A stretch of 64,000 nucleotides of DNA from Rhizomucor pusillus. Lineage: Eukaryota; Mucoromycota; Mucoromycetes; Mucorales; Lichtheimiaceae. Position 1 is the first letter of the stretch. Each line of letters begins with the position of its first letter. Position numbers and translations under genes: made by a program. Below the pieces are notes generated by a model. It had not been told where the DNA came from. It made no database searches and saw only the letters and a program-made list of their open reading frames with translations. The stretch lies in NCBI GenBank assembly GCA_900175165.2, contig FWWN02000451.1, forward strand, positions 1 through 64,000, given 5' to 3'. Positions 12,321 through 23,891 of this stretch are shown piece by piece.

Positions 12321-13665
12321 ATGGAAGAAGATCGATACCCAGGCACAACGTTTTCCCCACCTCTCTGGCGACAACGACGGACGTTTATTCTTGAGACATT
12401 GCGAAAATACAGCATCTCCTCAGTAAGTAGCGTGGCAGCAGTGATCTTGACAATCGTACATAGCTGATCGATCGCCTTGTAGGTCCTTGATTATGGCTGC
12501 GGCGAGGCATCAGTGCTGTCGTTCCTTATTCCTCCAAGCGATGGAGCGGTCCAATTTACCAAGCTGGCAGGCATTGATATTTGCTTAGAGGTTCTTCAAG
12601 AGGCAGTTGAGAGATGCAAACCTTGGGACACGGACTACAAAAACCCACGCGAATCTCCACTGCAAATCGATATTTATCATGGCAAGTACAGACTTAGCCG
12701 GTACTGTAATATTCCTGGAACTTGACGGAATCCGCACTTGCGCTTCTTCGCCACCGCAGGCTCGGTAGGAGATCCAGATAGAAGGTTGACGGGCTACGGA
12801 GCCATCATCTGCTCAGAAGTGATAGAGCATCTATACCCGGACGTGCTTGACAAAATTCTGCCTATTACCCTTGGCATATACCAACCGCATATTTTGATTG
12901 TCACGACCCCGAATGCAGAGTACAATGTAAACTTTGGGGAGCTCAACTATGGAAAATCCAACGCAACTATGCGGCACGACGATCACAAATTCGAATGGAC
13001 ACGACAGCAATTTCAAGACTGGTATGTCCTCAGCAATATTATCTGCATGAATTTTCTGACTATATCATTTGTACAGGTGTAACGCTGGCGCAGAAAAATA
13101 CGGATACAGAACAGAATTCCACGGTATAGGGCTGTTAAATGGAAAGAGACACGATCCGTCCGTGGGACACTGTACCCAATGCTGCATATTCGCGCGCATA
13201 CATTCTTTTGAAGAAAACAGCAGCGGCTGTCATCAATTGAACACTCCGCATCGCTTGTTATGGCGCGTTGAATATCCATATCTCAAAGAAGAGAACTTGT
13301 CAAAGGAGTCAATTTTTCAAGAATTGGAATATTTCATTGAGTTGCTGTGCCAAGCTGAGAGAGAGAATAATTTAAATACACCAAACGGCCGCGACGATGC
13401 TGCTATCTGGTGTACAGACTGGCCTGCAGAGGATCAAGAGCTCGAAAAGGAACTGCCACTGTCTCAATATGTAACAAAGAATTATACCAAAGTCCCACAG
13501 CATTTTCCACTGTCTATACTCTGGGACATTCCAAGAGTAAAACAAATATGCAGATCCATTGAGCAGATGATTGAAATATTATCCGTCATGGGTGCAGCCA
13601 GTTACAAAATACAAGATAAGGAGATTACTGTGCACAAGGCGTTTGAGGTTCACTACGAAGACTGA
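12321..13665 (+). CDS. HEN1: Small-RNA 2'-O-methyltransferase HEN1
   Basis: HEN1 methylates the 3'-terminal 2'-OH of small RNAs and so protects siRNAs or piRNAs from tailing and decay. Four exons give 383 residues: 12321-12422, 12483-12681, 12760-13021 and 13077-13665. The protein opens with F-x-PPLWRQRR, then the SAM motif VLDYGCGEASVL. Intron 2 is of GC-AG type, and splicing restores YHGSVGDPDRRLTGY. The Mg-binding signature is present: SEVIEHL supplies the E-x2-E-H triad and RHDDHKFEWTRQQFQDW supplies the distal His and the FEWTR block. The C-terminal extension of about 150 residues is not conserved that I can tell. Only the catalytic module is present; plant-type dsRNA-binding domains are absent, as in animal and bacterial HEN1. 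It implies that the host has a small-RNA pathway. Confidence 0.93.
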
Positions 13666-13781
13666 CGAACGACTGCATGGATGTACAAAGTAGAAAGGAA
13701 GAAAGAAAGAAACACAAAAATGCCATGTGTTTTATATCAAGACTTGTAAGGATTGTATATATACAGATCATTCTTGTATCT

Positions 13782-15548
13782 CTATTCATCAATGAATGAT
13801 TTCCCGATTAGAACAAGGTATTGGGCATGTGTATCGCCATATTTTGATAATTCGAGTAAGAGTGACTTTGTGTTTACTCTGCACCATCGTTGCAATTGGA
13901 CAGCATCTTCCAATTCTCGAGCCGGAGTCGCATTGAAACCAGAGATGCTTGCCACAAGTGCGACACATATACGCCAAGAAGCGACCACATCTTTAGCCAT
14001 GTCGTACCGCTTGTCGACGAGAGCCATGTGATACCAGGCTAGAATGGGTATCGTGATCAGAGCGATAACGAAACCAAACAACGTAAATTCCATCATCTTC
14101 CAGAGTTGGTAAAATATCGTGCTGTAAAGTGGGATGGCTACCACGACAGACAGGACCAGCTTGTCTTGGGAAACCGATTCGGTATGCTTTTCAAATCTTT
14201 CTGCTAAGCGGCCCAAAAGATATATCGGCCAATTGATAATAATGCCCGGAAGGAACAACGGTAACTGTATAGCAAGTGCTGTCCACGTTGATGCAAGTCG
14301 AAATATAGCCCGTTTCATTGTGATTTCCCGGTTTTCATACATGCGGATATCTTTGGCCGTTAAACGCAGCATTCTTAGTGTCTTGGAAAAGGTTAAAAGT
14401 CTTGTTTTGAGATAAGCACGCTCTTCCCATTTCGGATCTGTTTTGCCTTCTATGCGCGAAGGATGCAAGATCTCTATAAGACTTAAGACAATGATTTACA
14501 TCTACGGCACGTTAAACTAGCATGAGTATTGTAGATACCTTTGCGATACATGTACGTAGTCTTCGAGGCGTAAATTTTGCTTATCTCCAAACAAGAGATA
14601 TCGTGCCTCGGCAGCTGCATGATATGTGTCCCTTATTACAACCCATATAAGCTTCCCAAGTCATTCGATATTCAAGACACAGAGTCGCTTCTTTACCAAT
14701 CTGGACTGTTTACAGTGCCTTTCTCCACTCCCTCTGCAATTCGTTCTGTCAATGACTTGACTGCAGGTTTCGGGTCGACTTGAAAATCTTTCAGGTCCTT
14801 GCTTGTCACTTTGATCGGTTCACCGTATCTTTATGACACAAGACACTGTATTAATTTCTTCCATGTAAACGATACGATGTCAAGGAATACTTGCTCAACA
14901 ACTACATCGCTTCTCCATTTGTTTTTGGTGGTATAAGTGATTCCAACAGGTATAATCGAGATGGAACTTTGTGTATTGTTATCTTTCTCAAATTGATGAG
15001 TGAGATATTCGAACGCTGCCCATGATATGCCATTCTTGAAGGGAAGGTGCTGCGGTGCGGTGTACGACGTTCCTGACATGAAACAACGGCAAAAGGAAGC
15101 CGCGTTATCATCACGCGATGTCACATTACATGGATAAAGTGCAGGAAGCTTTACCTTCTGGAAACAATGCTACGACACCTCCGTTCTCCAAACAGGCAAA
15201 CGTGTGCTCGAAGAGTTTAGCGTTGCTACGTGTCTTGGTATCCACAGGTAAGACGCCGGCAGCTCTCAGGATCTTGCCGGCCAAGGGTATCCTGAAGAAC
15301 CGTTTGAGTGCCCAAAAATGACACGGCCGATCATGAGGGAAGGTCGCAATAAGGACTGCAGGATCAAGCACCATGTTCATGTGGTTGGCGGCAACGAGCA
15401 ATGGTCCCTCTTTGCTTATCGGGGCTCGGGTGATTACTTTGACATTGCGAAAGTATCCCCACACAGCAACGCGTGCCAGAAACTGAAGAATTTGATATGT
15501 CGTTGAAACGTCGTCAGCTTTGGATCTCTTTTTTGCAGTACGCGGCAT
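13782..15548 (-). CDS. PlsC-type glycerolipid acyltransferase (GPAT/GPT2-SCT1-like)
   Basis: Five exons join to 498 residues: 15548-15155, 15072-14895, 14828-14697, 14631-14539 and 14481-13782. The acyltransferase motifs are NHMNMVLDP, with the H-x5-D spacing seen in fungal GPT2/SCT1 proteins rather than the usual H-x4-D, and FPEGTSYTAPQ, created by the exon 1-2 join. After these come LPFKNGISWAAFEY and a YGEPIKV segment, whose first residues are joined across a GC-AG intron. A TVNSPDWDTYHAAAEARYL block follows, typical of the G3P/DHAP acyltransferase group. The C-terminal third has three or four hydrophobic helices (about residues 330-430), so it is an integral ER-type membrane enzyme. It likely acylates glycerol-3-phosphate or a related lipid; the exact substrate cannot be read. 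It converges on HEN1 with 116 bp between. Confidence 0.85.
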
Positions 15549-15836
15549 GAGTACAAGGAAAGCCCAAGTGTCAATAAAAATGGAAGCGGGGAGAACAGGA
15601 GGGATAAGGTTGTCGGTCTGCCGGAACAGACGCCGTAACGCTGTCGATCAATTCACTCTGCAAATGAACTAGGACGAACTGTTGACTTATATTAATTAAT
15701 TAAAGTTTCCAGCTGATGAAGGAATCAGTGCCGCACACTGCGTTGTTTCTTTGACAAAATATATCCTTCAATTTATTATTAAATTGGTTAGCGATGTGTA
15801 GCCGTTTAAACGGATGTTGCTATCTTTTAATTCTTT

Positions 15837-18800
15837 TCAAGATGAAACGGCTGCATCAGCGTTGTTGAACAACTGGCTGCTAGGCGTTTCATTGTTGTTA
15901 TTGTTATCGTTATCATTGCTGTTATTATTGTTTTGGTTATTTGGATTATTTTGCTGGCCATTGACAACGTAGAACATGGGACAATTCTTGTTTGTTTTCA
16001 TGTGTCCAAGCTGACCGCAATTGCCGCAGCGTCTCATGGCACCTTCGCGTTTGCCACGGATAAGACCTAGCACCGGGTTTTCCGCAAGCGCAGCTTGTTT
16101 CGCTAGCTGTCGCTGTCGTCGTCGTTCTGCATTGCGCTTCAGCTTCGCCAACTGATCCTGAATACGTTTCTTCATACGAGCATTCTTTTCCTCGTCGTCG
16201 CACGGCTCCAATGCTTCCGCGCTGGAAAGCAGTTCAGATAAGTTAACCATTCAAACCGCCAAATTTGGCATCTTCCATCTTACCTAGTGGCTTCCTCTTC
16301 GATCATCTGTCGCTGTCGCAAATATGACTTGATAACAACTGGATCGTGAACCTTTTCCTCCTGCCATACTTTTTCGCCATTCTTTTGTCGGATAAGACGA
16401 CGAATAACCAAACATTTGTTTGGATTGTTAACGTGATAACTGGTGCGAGAACTCAGACTTCCAGTAACCGACACTTCATCGTCATCGACGGATGCAGCCC
16501 GATCATATCTTCTACCGTACGGTGCAGGTGATGCAGGCTGAAGTCGTAATTAGCGAAAGCAGCTAAGAGCCATATTTCGTCGCATGAACTCACCATAGGG
16601 CTGTCGACATCCCGTGAAATATCGTCTCCTTCTTGTTCTTCGTTTTCTTGATCAGTCAATTCGGGTTCCACAGTAGAGGAAAGAGCATCCCACTGTGCTT
16701 TCCAGATACGGGCAATCTAATAAAATGCAACCATCAGTATGAATATGCAATATTAGAGCGTGCATACAAATGCTTTTACCTCTTCTTTGTAAATTTGTTG
16801 CTGTTCAGCTACATTGTAACGATGTGCGCTTTTCGGTCTTGCCTCGATCTGCGCAAGTTTTTCTTCTGCAGATTCGCCAGCACGCAAGAAAATATCCTTC
16901 ATAGAGACACGGATGAAGCTGAAGCCTTCTCCACGGCCAGTGGGATCACCAGCACCATAAAGCTTTAACATAGCTTTTCCTTGAGTAGCATTGATGAAGT
17001 TGCGAGTGGCGAACCATGGCGCAAGCTGCTGTTCTACTTCAAGCTTCGAGTCTCCTTCTCCTGTTTCATCTTCGTCGTTGACATCACCGTAACCCAAGTC
17101 TTGCAAGTGCCGTTCGCCAACGAGCATACTTTCGTATAAACAAATCATTTCTGGGGTAACCATTTTACGTAGATCTTCTTCCGAGGGAGGCTCGCCATCA
17201 CCGCGAGGTTTCCAGTATCCTCCGCCGCCATCTTTGCTGCGCCTATGGAACTCGAGAAACTCTTTAAGCCTCTGGCGAATTTGGATATCAGAGTATTCTG
17301 GGAATTTCTGCGCCAGCTTGCTCATTTTCAAGCGATATAGAGGGTTCTTTTTGATAAGGCGGTACGCGGCAACTTGAAGTCGATTCTTAATGGTTGTTGT
17401 GACTTTGCGGGAATGTGGTCCAGGAACTTCTTGGACTGGATAAGTCTGGCCAACGACGAACATCGCTGGGATTTCGCGGATATAATACTTGGTATTACCC
17501 TTGTAGGTGCTCTTTACGAAGAGGAAATCGGTACACTTGACTTCATGTCTGAAGAGAGGAGCACGAATCAAGTTATTGTATAGGACTGGAATGGTCTGAC
17601 CAGGCTCCACATTTCCAAAATTCATAAAAGGCGAAGTGTCTCCAATGTCAAGCACAAATGGCTCTCCAATGTCGCTCTGATAAGATATATTAGTACCAAT
17701 GTCTATAGTCTGCAAAAAAGAAATTTATAACGTACCTGTGGGACATGCTCGTCCTTGGGTTCGGTCTTCCGGTAGTAATTGACGATAAGAGTACCCATAC
17801 CAACGTTGGAAATTATGGGTGGATTCTCTTCCTATAGCCAATAATTAGCAATAATCCTATCATTTACCAAAAAGCGATCAAAAATCATACCGAGAATTCG
17901 AGCAGGACGAACGGCGCATTATCCTTAAAAGATAAATCCTTTGTAGTACGCATAGCATCTGCATATCCCTTCTTCTTGTCTTTCTTTTTCTTTTTAGTGA
18001 CTTTAACGCGAGAGAAACGCACGTCGGTATTGATCGGAATTTGGCAGGATGGTCGGTGGAAAGAGCGCAACTCTGCCTTCGACAATTTGTTTTTATACTA
18101 ACATAGAATGTAAGAATCGGATACCATCAAAATTACACGTATGACTTACGAATGCCGGATGCAGCTTCAGCGCGGGGAGAGCATGGTGTACGACCAGTTG
18201 GCCAAATGTCTGACGAACGCGGACAAGACGACCGGTGTAGTGGGAGTCATAAAACTTATCGTTCGAGAGGTTGAATTTGTTGAGAGGAAGCTTGCTCTGT
18301 GCGTCGGAATCAGTGCTGTAGATAATGGGTATCTTCATAGCACATGTTAGTTCCAAATGCTCATTGATAGATGTCTTTAATACACCCACCTTCGGCAATG
18401 GTTTAGGAAGAGGTTTTCGGCCTTTCTTGACTTGTTTGGCCTCCACCATCTGTGCTTTAGTAGCTTCTACTTCTTCACAGTCAAATAGCATCTTTGGGTC
18501 ATTCAAATCCAGAGCAATCTTGAGATATGTCGGATTCGGTCTTTCATTGTCCCAAATGATAGCATCAAGCCAATCACCATCTTCGAGCTGTTGATTAATA
18601 TGACGCTTGACGATGGAAAACTAGAGATATGCAAATTAGTATAGAATTCGTAAAGACCGCCAATATTGAGCACTTACTTCATCTTTTGCTTCGGCAATAT
18701 CCCTTGAGAATAAAATTATTAGTGATTACTCTTCGAATTTCAAGAATGCAAACTTACTCGTCAATATGCTCTTCCTCTGTAGGCTTTTGCTCGTCATCCC

Positions 18801-19915
18801 AGATAATATCTTCCTCCCATTTATCGAGCATGACTGCATGGAATGCTCGTTCATCATCCACGCCTCTCGGAGGTGGAGTAGTTACAGATTCCTATAGAAT
18901 TATATCAGTAAGAGCACATACGACTACCACCTTCAAATACGTACAGCCTGTGCCTCGTCATCTGATAACACCGACCGATCACTTTCAAGATCGCTCAACA
19001 GCTCATCCTCTTCCTTGACCACGGTGTCGACCCTCCGACGTTTCGAGCCTAAGGCACTGACGGCCGAGCGGATACCATCGCCTTTCATGGGTCTAGAGAA
19101 CAAAGCTTGTTCATCACGTTCGACCTCATATTCGTAACCATCGCCAAAAATCACTATACATAAGTCAAGTTAGAAGTAGACCACCTAAAGCTAACTTCAA
19201 AGACGTACCTCTCTTCTTGGGTTGAAGCTTCGGTGCAAGCTTCAAGTTGGTCATGAACAGGTCGGAAAACTTCAATACTTTGCCCTTTTCAAATGCAGGG
19301 AACAGTTTCTTAATATCAACTTGCTCTCTACGTGGAGCAAATGGTTCCGGTGGAATCATTTCAATCTTGTTTAGCGGTTGCTGCAAAGGCTGCTGAATGC
19401 CAACACCAGCTTGACCCAAAGTCGGCTGTGCCACTGCGAAATCCATTTTGCCTGCAGTGACATCAGTTGCCTCCTCTTCCTCCTCATCATAGTTGTCGTT
19501 AATAGTACGAAGTCGAGATTGTTCTTTCACGGTTTTCTGCAATGCGCCAACACCGCGTTGGTAGTACTTGTCAGAAAACAACTGATCGTCCGGAACAACT
19601 TCGTTGAAGTCAGAGTAATCAATAGCGTTGGACGAATGCGCTATAGGTTGAGTCTGGCGTTGCTCAGCTTCAGCGTTTTCATCAATGAGTTCGTCATTGT
19701 CGCTCTGATCGAGCCCAAATGTCTCCGTGTTGAAGATTCTTGAAAAGATGCCAGAGTCGACATGTTGCAGAGATTCCCTCAATTCCTGCAATGATTTTGG
19801 TTAATTCTGTTCAAAGCACAATAACAAAGACGCAATATTCACATACTTCATCGAGATCGTTGTCGAGACGTCCTTGCTCGTCAACATTACCAAATAGGTA
19901 GCCGGCGAAGGACAT
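15837..19915 (-). CDS. TAF1: TFIID subunit 1 (TAF1)
   Basis: TAF1 is the largest scaffold subunit of TFIID and binds TBP and core-promoter DNA. Thirteen exons join in frame to about 1140 residues: 19915-19847, 19785-19209, 19153-18945, 18891-18758, 18702-18678, 18620-18390, 18332-18150, 18097-17891, 17831-17736, 17709-16780, 16716-16594, 16537-16284 and 16221-15837. The start MSFAGYLFGNVDEQGRL is typical. An acidic N-terminus is followed by WEEDIIWD and GDWLDAIIWD repeats and a NKFNLSNDKFYDSHY block. The central DUF3591 domain has NAPFVLLEFS, VGMGTLIVNYYRK, PQTIDIGTNI and WKPRGDGEPPSEEDLRKMV. A zinc knuckle (C-x2-C-x4-GH-x-KTNK-x-CP) lies near the end, followed by an Asn-rich tail. No bromodomain is present, as in yeast Taf1. 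Exon 5 is only 25 nt, and the 57-nt intron after 18390 keeps the frame open. Confidence 0.95.
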
Positions 19916-20170
19916 GGTTGGTTATGCAAGTAGGGAAGAGAAGGTAACCGGCGTCCCAGGGCGTCAGCGGCATGAATTAAAACTCAGGCATCGCGCTCGG
20001 CATCTACGTTTTCCTATGTATAATGATGCCAAAGTCCATGATTGAGAGAAAGTGGTCAAAAAATATATGTGTATGGACAAAAATGACTATTAGCAATAGT
20101 AGCAGAGTAACGACGAATGACAAAGCATTTTATTCAACAACATAATACAGCGATAAGGGTACGTATAGAG

Positions 20171-21458
20171 TTAATACTCATTGACATATTCGGCTTCCAA
20201 GCTTGTGAGCCATTCAAGCACTTGCTTCATGGTGGGGCGTTCTTTCGGGTCTTGATGGATACACCTGTGCAAGATTTTGCTATATTCTTCGTGCACAACA
20301 CCAGTTTCAAATCCTTCTTCGATGCCATTTTCGGGGAGTTCCTCAGCAAGGGAAATTTCATACATGAGCATACCAAACGCATAGACGTCGGGCTCCTTGG
20401 AGCTCGGTTTTCCTTGCAGTCTCTCTGGCGACCACCATCGTTTAACCATTAGATCCACATCGATCATAGAACTGTTAGTGGTAACTTCTCTGCAAAGCTC
20501 AAATCCCGTGATTTTTGGATCGAAATCGTCTGTTAGCATTATATTATGCGAACGCAAATCCTTGTGGATGACACGGGCTGTGTGGAGATAATCCAATCCT
20601 ACGGCGATGTTTCGGACAAGCTGGATCTTTATAGGTTTGGAAATTTCGAACTGTTCCTTCTTGAAAAAGTCGTTTAGACTTCCAAACGCAGTGGTTGCAG
20701 AGACAATCATCCATTTTTTGTCCTTGGAAAGTACCATGCCGTGCGTGCGAAGAATGTAGTCACAGTCTTGAAGGTTCCAGGTGATCCTTATACCTCGCTT
20801 GATGATACTCAAAGTAGTAACGTCAATGTCACGGTCGATCACACGGATCGCAACCAGGTGCTTCTTGCGCAGGAAATCTTCATGAACTGTACCGAATGGG
20901 AAAGTGCCAGTTGCAGCACCAATTTCAAGGTCGCGAGCGTCAATCATGGTCCTTTCTTGCTTATCCTCCCCGCCATCCGAATCGATAAGTGTTGAACACG
21001 TAACTTGTGTCTCTCGGCAGATTGTAGCACCTTTTCAAACTGTTGGTCATCCTGATCAACCTGCTTTTGGTCCAAAATACCGAGCTCCTTTCTCTGGCTA
21101 ATCTCGGTGCTAATATTATTCATCCATTCATCCAATCTTTCTTTTTTTTTTTAAGAAAAAAGTCCTCGTATTGTCTCGCAATATGATGCGAAGATAAATA
21201 GTAGGTTACATTGCTCTTTGATTTGACCTTGATCAGAAACTTTCTGCAATCAACCAATGTGTACAAGAGTCCGCTGGGGAATGACAGTCCATGACCTTCG
21301 AGTTCTTTTGCGTAGTGTCCAAACACTTCGCATCGTGAGGCCAGATCGTGACAACGCTCCTTGTTGAAGGCAGCTTCTTTTGCGAGTGCGCTGATCTCAC
21401 CGACGAGCTTAAGGACTGTATCGAAGATTGTGCCAGCACCTAGGGGAGCTATTTCCAT
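20171..21458 (-). CDS. MLKL-like protein: four-helix N-terminus plus GFE pseudokinase (possibly disrupted)
   Basis: Two linked parts. The N-terminus (21458 down to about 20990) reads as an amphipathic four-helix bundle with IFDTVLKLVGEISALAKEA, CHDLASRCEVFGHYAKEL and HIARQYEDFFLKKK, then after a frame change EWMNNISTEISQRKELG. Spacing and character resemble the killer/adaptor bundle of MLKL and the N-terminal domain of Rhizophagus kinase-like proteins. The C-terminus (20947-20171, 259 codons) is a kinase fold lacking catalysis. The beta-3 Lys is Arg (VAIR, residue 35), HRD is HKD (128-130) with Asn135 kept, and DFG is GFE (148-150), the same replacement as in vertebrate MLKL. SPE and DVYAFG are intact. 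The frame shifts once at an 11-A run (T run at 21142-21152), and the link to the kinase near 20960-21080 needs either an intron starting at a GTATTT donor or another shift. It is either a living gene with a sequence error or a young pseudogene. The role is unknown. Confidence 0.68.
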
Positions 21459-23891
21459 TATCTCGCGTCAACAACAGGAGAAGTCTGTATAAGTAGCCAA
21501 AACATGCTCCTGGAGCGAGAAACCTTTTAAACTTTAAAATTGAAAGATTATCTGTATAACGTTGTACACGACCAGGCTCGCACTCTGTTGTTGGCAACAA
21601 AAATGCAAGCACTGCCGAAAATCGGGATTACTACCATAAAATTCGTGTTTATTTGTTCCAAATTGACATATTATGGAGACAAAGTATCGACGGACTGTAA
21701 TCACGAACGTTACGAACTTATATGGTCGTCATACATGTAATGATGCAAAAATAGAGACAGTGATAAGAAAGTTACATTGTAATTATCCAGTCATATGGAC
21801 GTCATAGCACTGGAAGAAAGATTGGTCTACTTTCAGTGAAAATAATGAAAACGACGCATTTTCCGATTCAAACGCCAGCCGAAGTCCAAGCCCAAAGCCC
21901 GATTTGGGATATCATCCCGTTATGTCTTTGGATGTATCCCTTCATTCTACATGGCGCAGCCTGCAGCTTTAGTCTTCTTACTCAAAATCCATCCAACTGC
22001 CACAGGATTACCAGAGAAATAAGTACCATGCGAAACCAATCGTTGAGAACTGCGAAAGTTTTCAAGGCGAAATGCTGGATGATCCGTAGATCTTCGTGTA
22101 CTGCTTTGACAGTGATGTTTTCTAAGCTGAGATGCTGATCAAAACTTCGGTAAAGGTAATCATGGAAATGGTTTTTTCGCCTGTGGGCCGGCTTCCTCTT
22201 TGATGATTTCATTTTGCCTTCCCTGATTTTTGCCCACACTTGATTCTATCTGCAGTAGAAATGTACCTTCATGTCCATCACGATGTATAGCAGGCTATTA
22301 CAGTGAAGAGTGCTGTCGAATGTTTAATGTAATAATAATATTTTGAAAACAGAACAGGAAGATAAAGGAATGCAGTGCCTCAAATCGTGCATGGGGCTGT
22401 TGAGCGTGATTGTTGCCAGCTAGCCACCAAGTTCTAGTGCGTTTTAGCTTCTGTTGGGTCTGGTTATTTATGAACCCACAGACACGAACAAGCTTGTTTT
22501 GATTCTTGACGGTTGAAGATCGTCGCACCACGGCCCACCTTCTCCCGCTCACATAACAGCTCCATCAGCGTCTTCATGGTCTCCTGAACCGCTGTCTGTA
22601 ATATGTACACTTTAGATTCTAGGAGTAGTTGTTAACAGTGACCATGTCACAAAGCGTTTCTTGTCACGGGCGAGCTGCTTGCTACGCGGGAAGTCTCCTG
22701 TCTATCTTCGCTTACCATGGCAATGGATGAAATGGATTATGATTTTTTTAAGCTGTCGAAACTGACCCTTGATACTGGACAGCGAGGGTACGCAACATCG
22801 CCAATAGACCGAACGCCGTCTTAATAGTGGTCGCTAAGTGAGTGTGGTATCCAATGCCATAAAGGAGAAGAGGAGAATGAAACGGAAGTATATAAAGTCT
22901 TGGCGACCTAATAAAGAACCGTACAAGAGCTTGCACGATTGTTACACCATAATCAGCCTCGGTGCTCTCGTATTCGTTGTATGCACCTGAAGCCTCGACC
23001 AAAGCACTCGGCATCGTCCGACCTGCGGACTATTCTGTCGACATTGTTGCAACGTAGGTGTCCATTTTCTATGCTTTGGTCCTGGGGCCGCGTTGTCAAA
23101 GAGTTTAATGCTATTTCACCAGGGAGATACATAGCGTCATGGCCACATTTAAGTAGAAACATCATGCAAGCTGTGAGACAAGGATTAATTAGTAAGTTAG
23201 CTACGAAAGCAGGCTTCGCTTCTTGAGAGGATATCAGAACCATAGCCATCGTATGTATCCTTTTGGTAATTTTCAAATTGGCTTGAATAAAGTACGGCAG
23301 TTTTTGCCGATGCAATCCACAAAATTTCAAGCAAGTTGACAAAGAACTTCTCGGTTTCCAAAGCCAGTCTGTGGTCTTGTAATTGGCGACATGGGTTGGT
23401 GCTTGGCGTATTTTAGATCATGCTTTTCTCCCATAATAAATAAAGATTAATATTGAATCTACGACTCTCGCTACATCATCTTGAAGGTGTGGGCTTGGCG
23501 TTTTGAGCTGTATGCCTTGTATTTCGCTGCTATGAGTCAGCTGTAGATAAAGATTCTGTGGTAGGCAATCTCACCGACAAACGGTCTTCCGGCACCAAAT
23601 AGCGATCAACTTCTTCGCATAGTAAGCATGTTTTGTTTCGAACATTTATTTAGAAATGGAAAGGGAAAATATGAAAAACGCGATGGACTATGGGTAGATA
23701 CATCTGCATGCTATGTCATTAGGAGGACGAAGTGATAGCGGGAAGACGCTCAATGCAAACCGGATCTTAGACATATGCCATTGCAATCATCACTCTTCGT
23801 CGAAAAGTCTATTTCGTGTAAATGAAAATAGGACGATCGAAACCTATAAACAACATCAGATTGTTAATAGTCGTACTAAATACCTGTCGTC
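21459..23891. other. Gene-poor stretch with decayed coding remnants
   Basis: No intact gene. On the minus strand, 22260-21985 encodes a short basic piece (KRKPAHRRKNHFHDYLYRSF) that aligns without gaps to the start of the histone H2B fold. Overlapping minus frames at 23342-22748 encode hydrophobic stretches (for example RSPRLYILPFHSPLLLYG) that hint at a lost membrane or carrier protein, but I cannot name it. The rest is AT-rich with no signal. Confidence 0.35.

Noticed and set aside
7835..15822. Shared 13-mer AACGGATGTTGCT at about 7840 and 15810
   Set aside because: Pairs of this length are expected by chance in 64 kb; no longer similarity around them.
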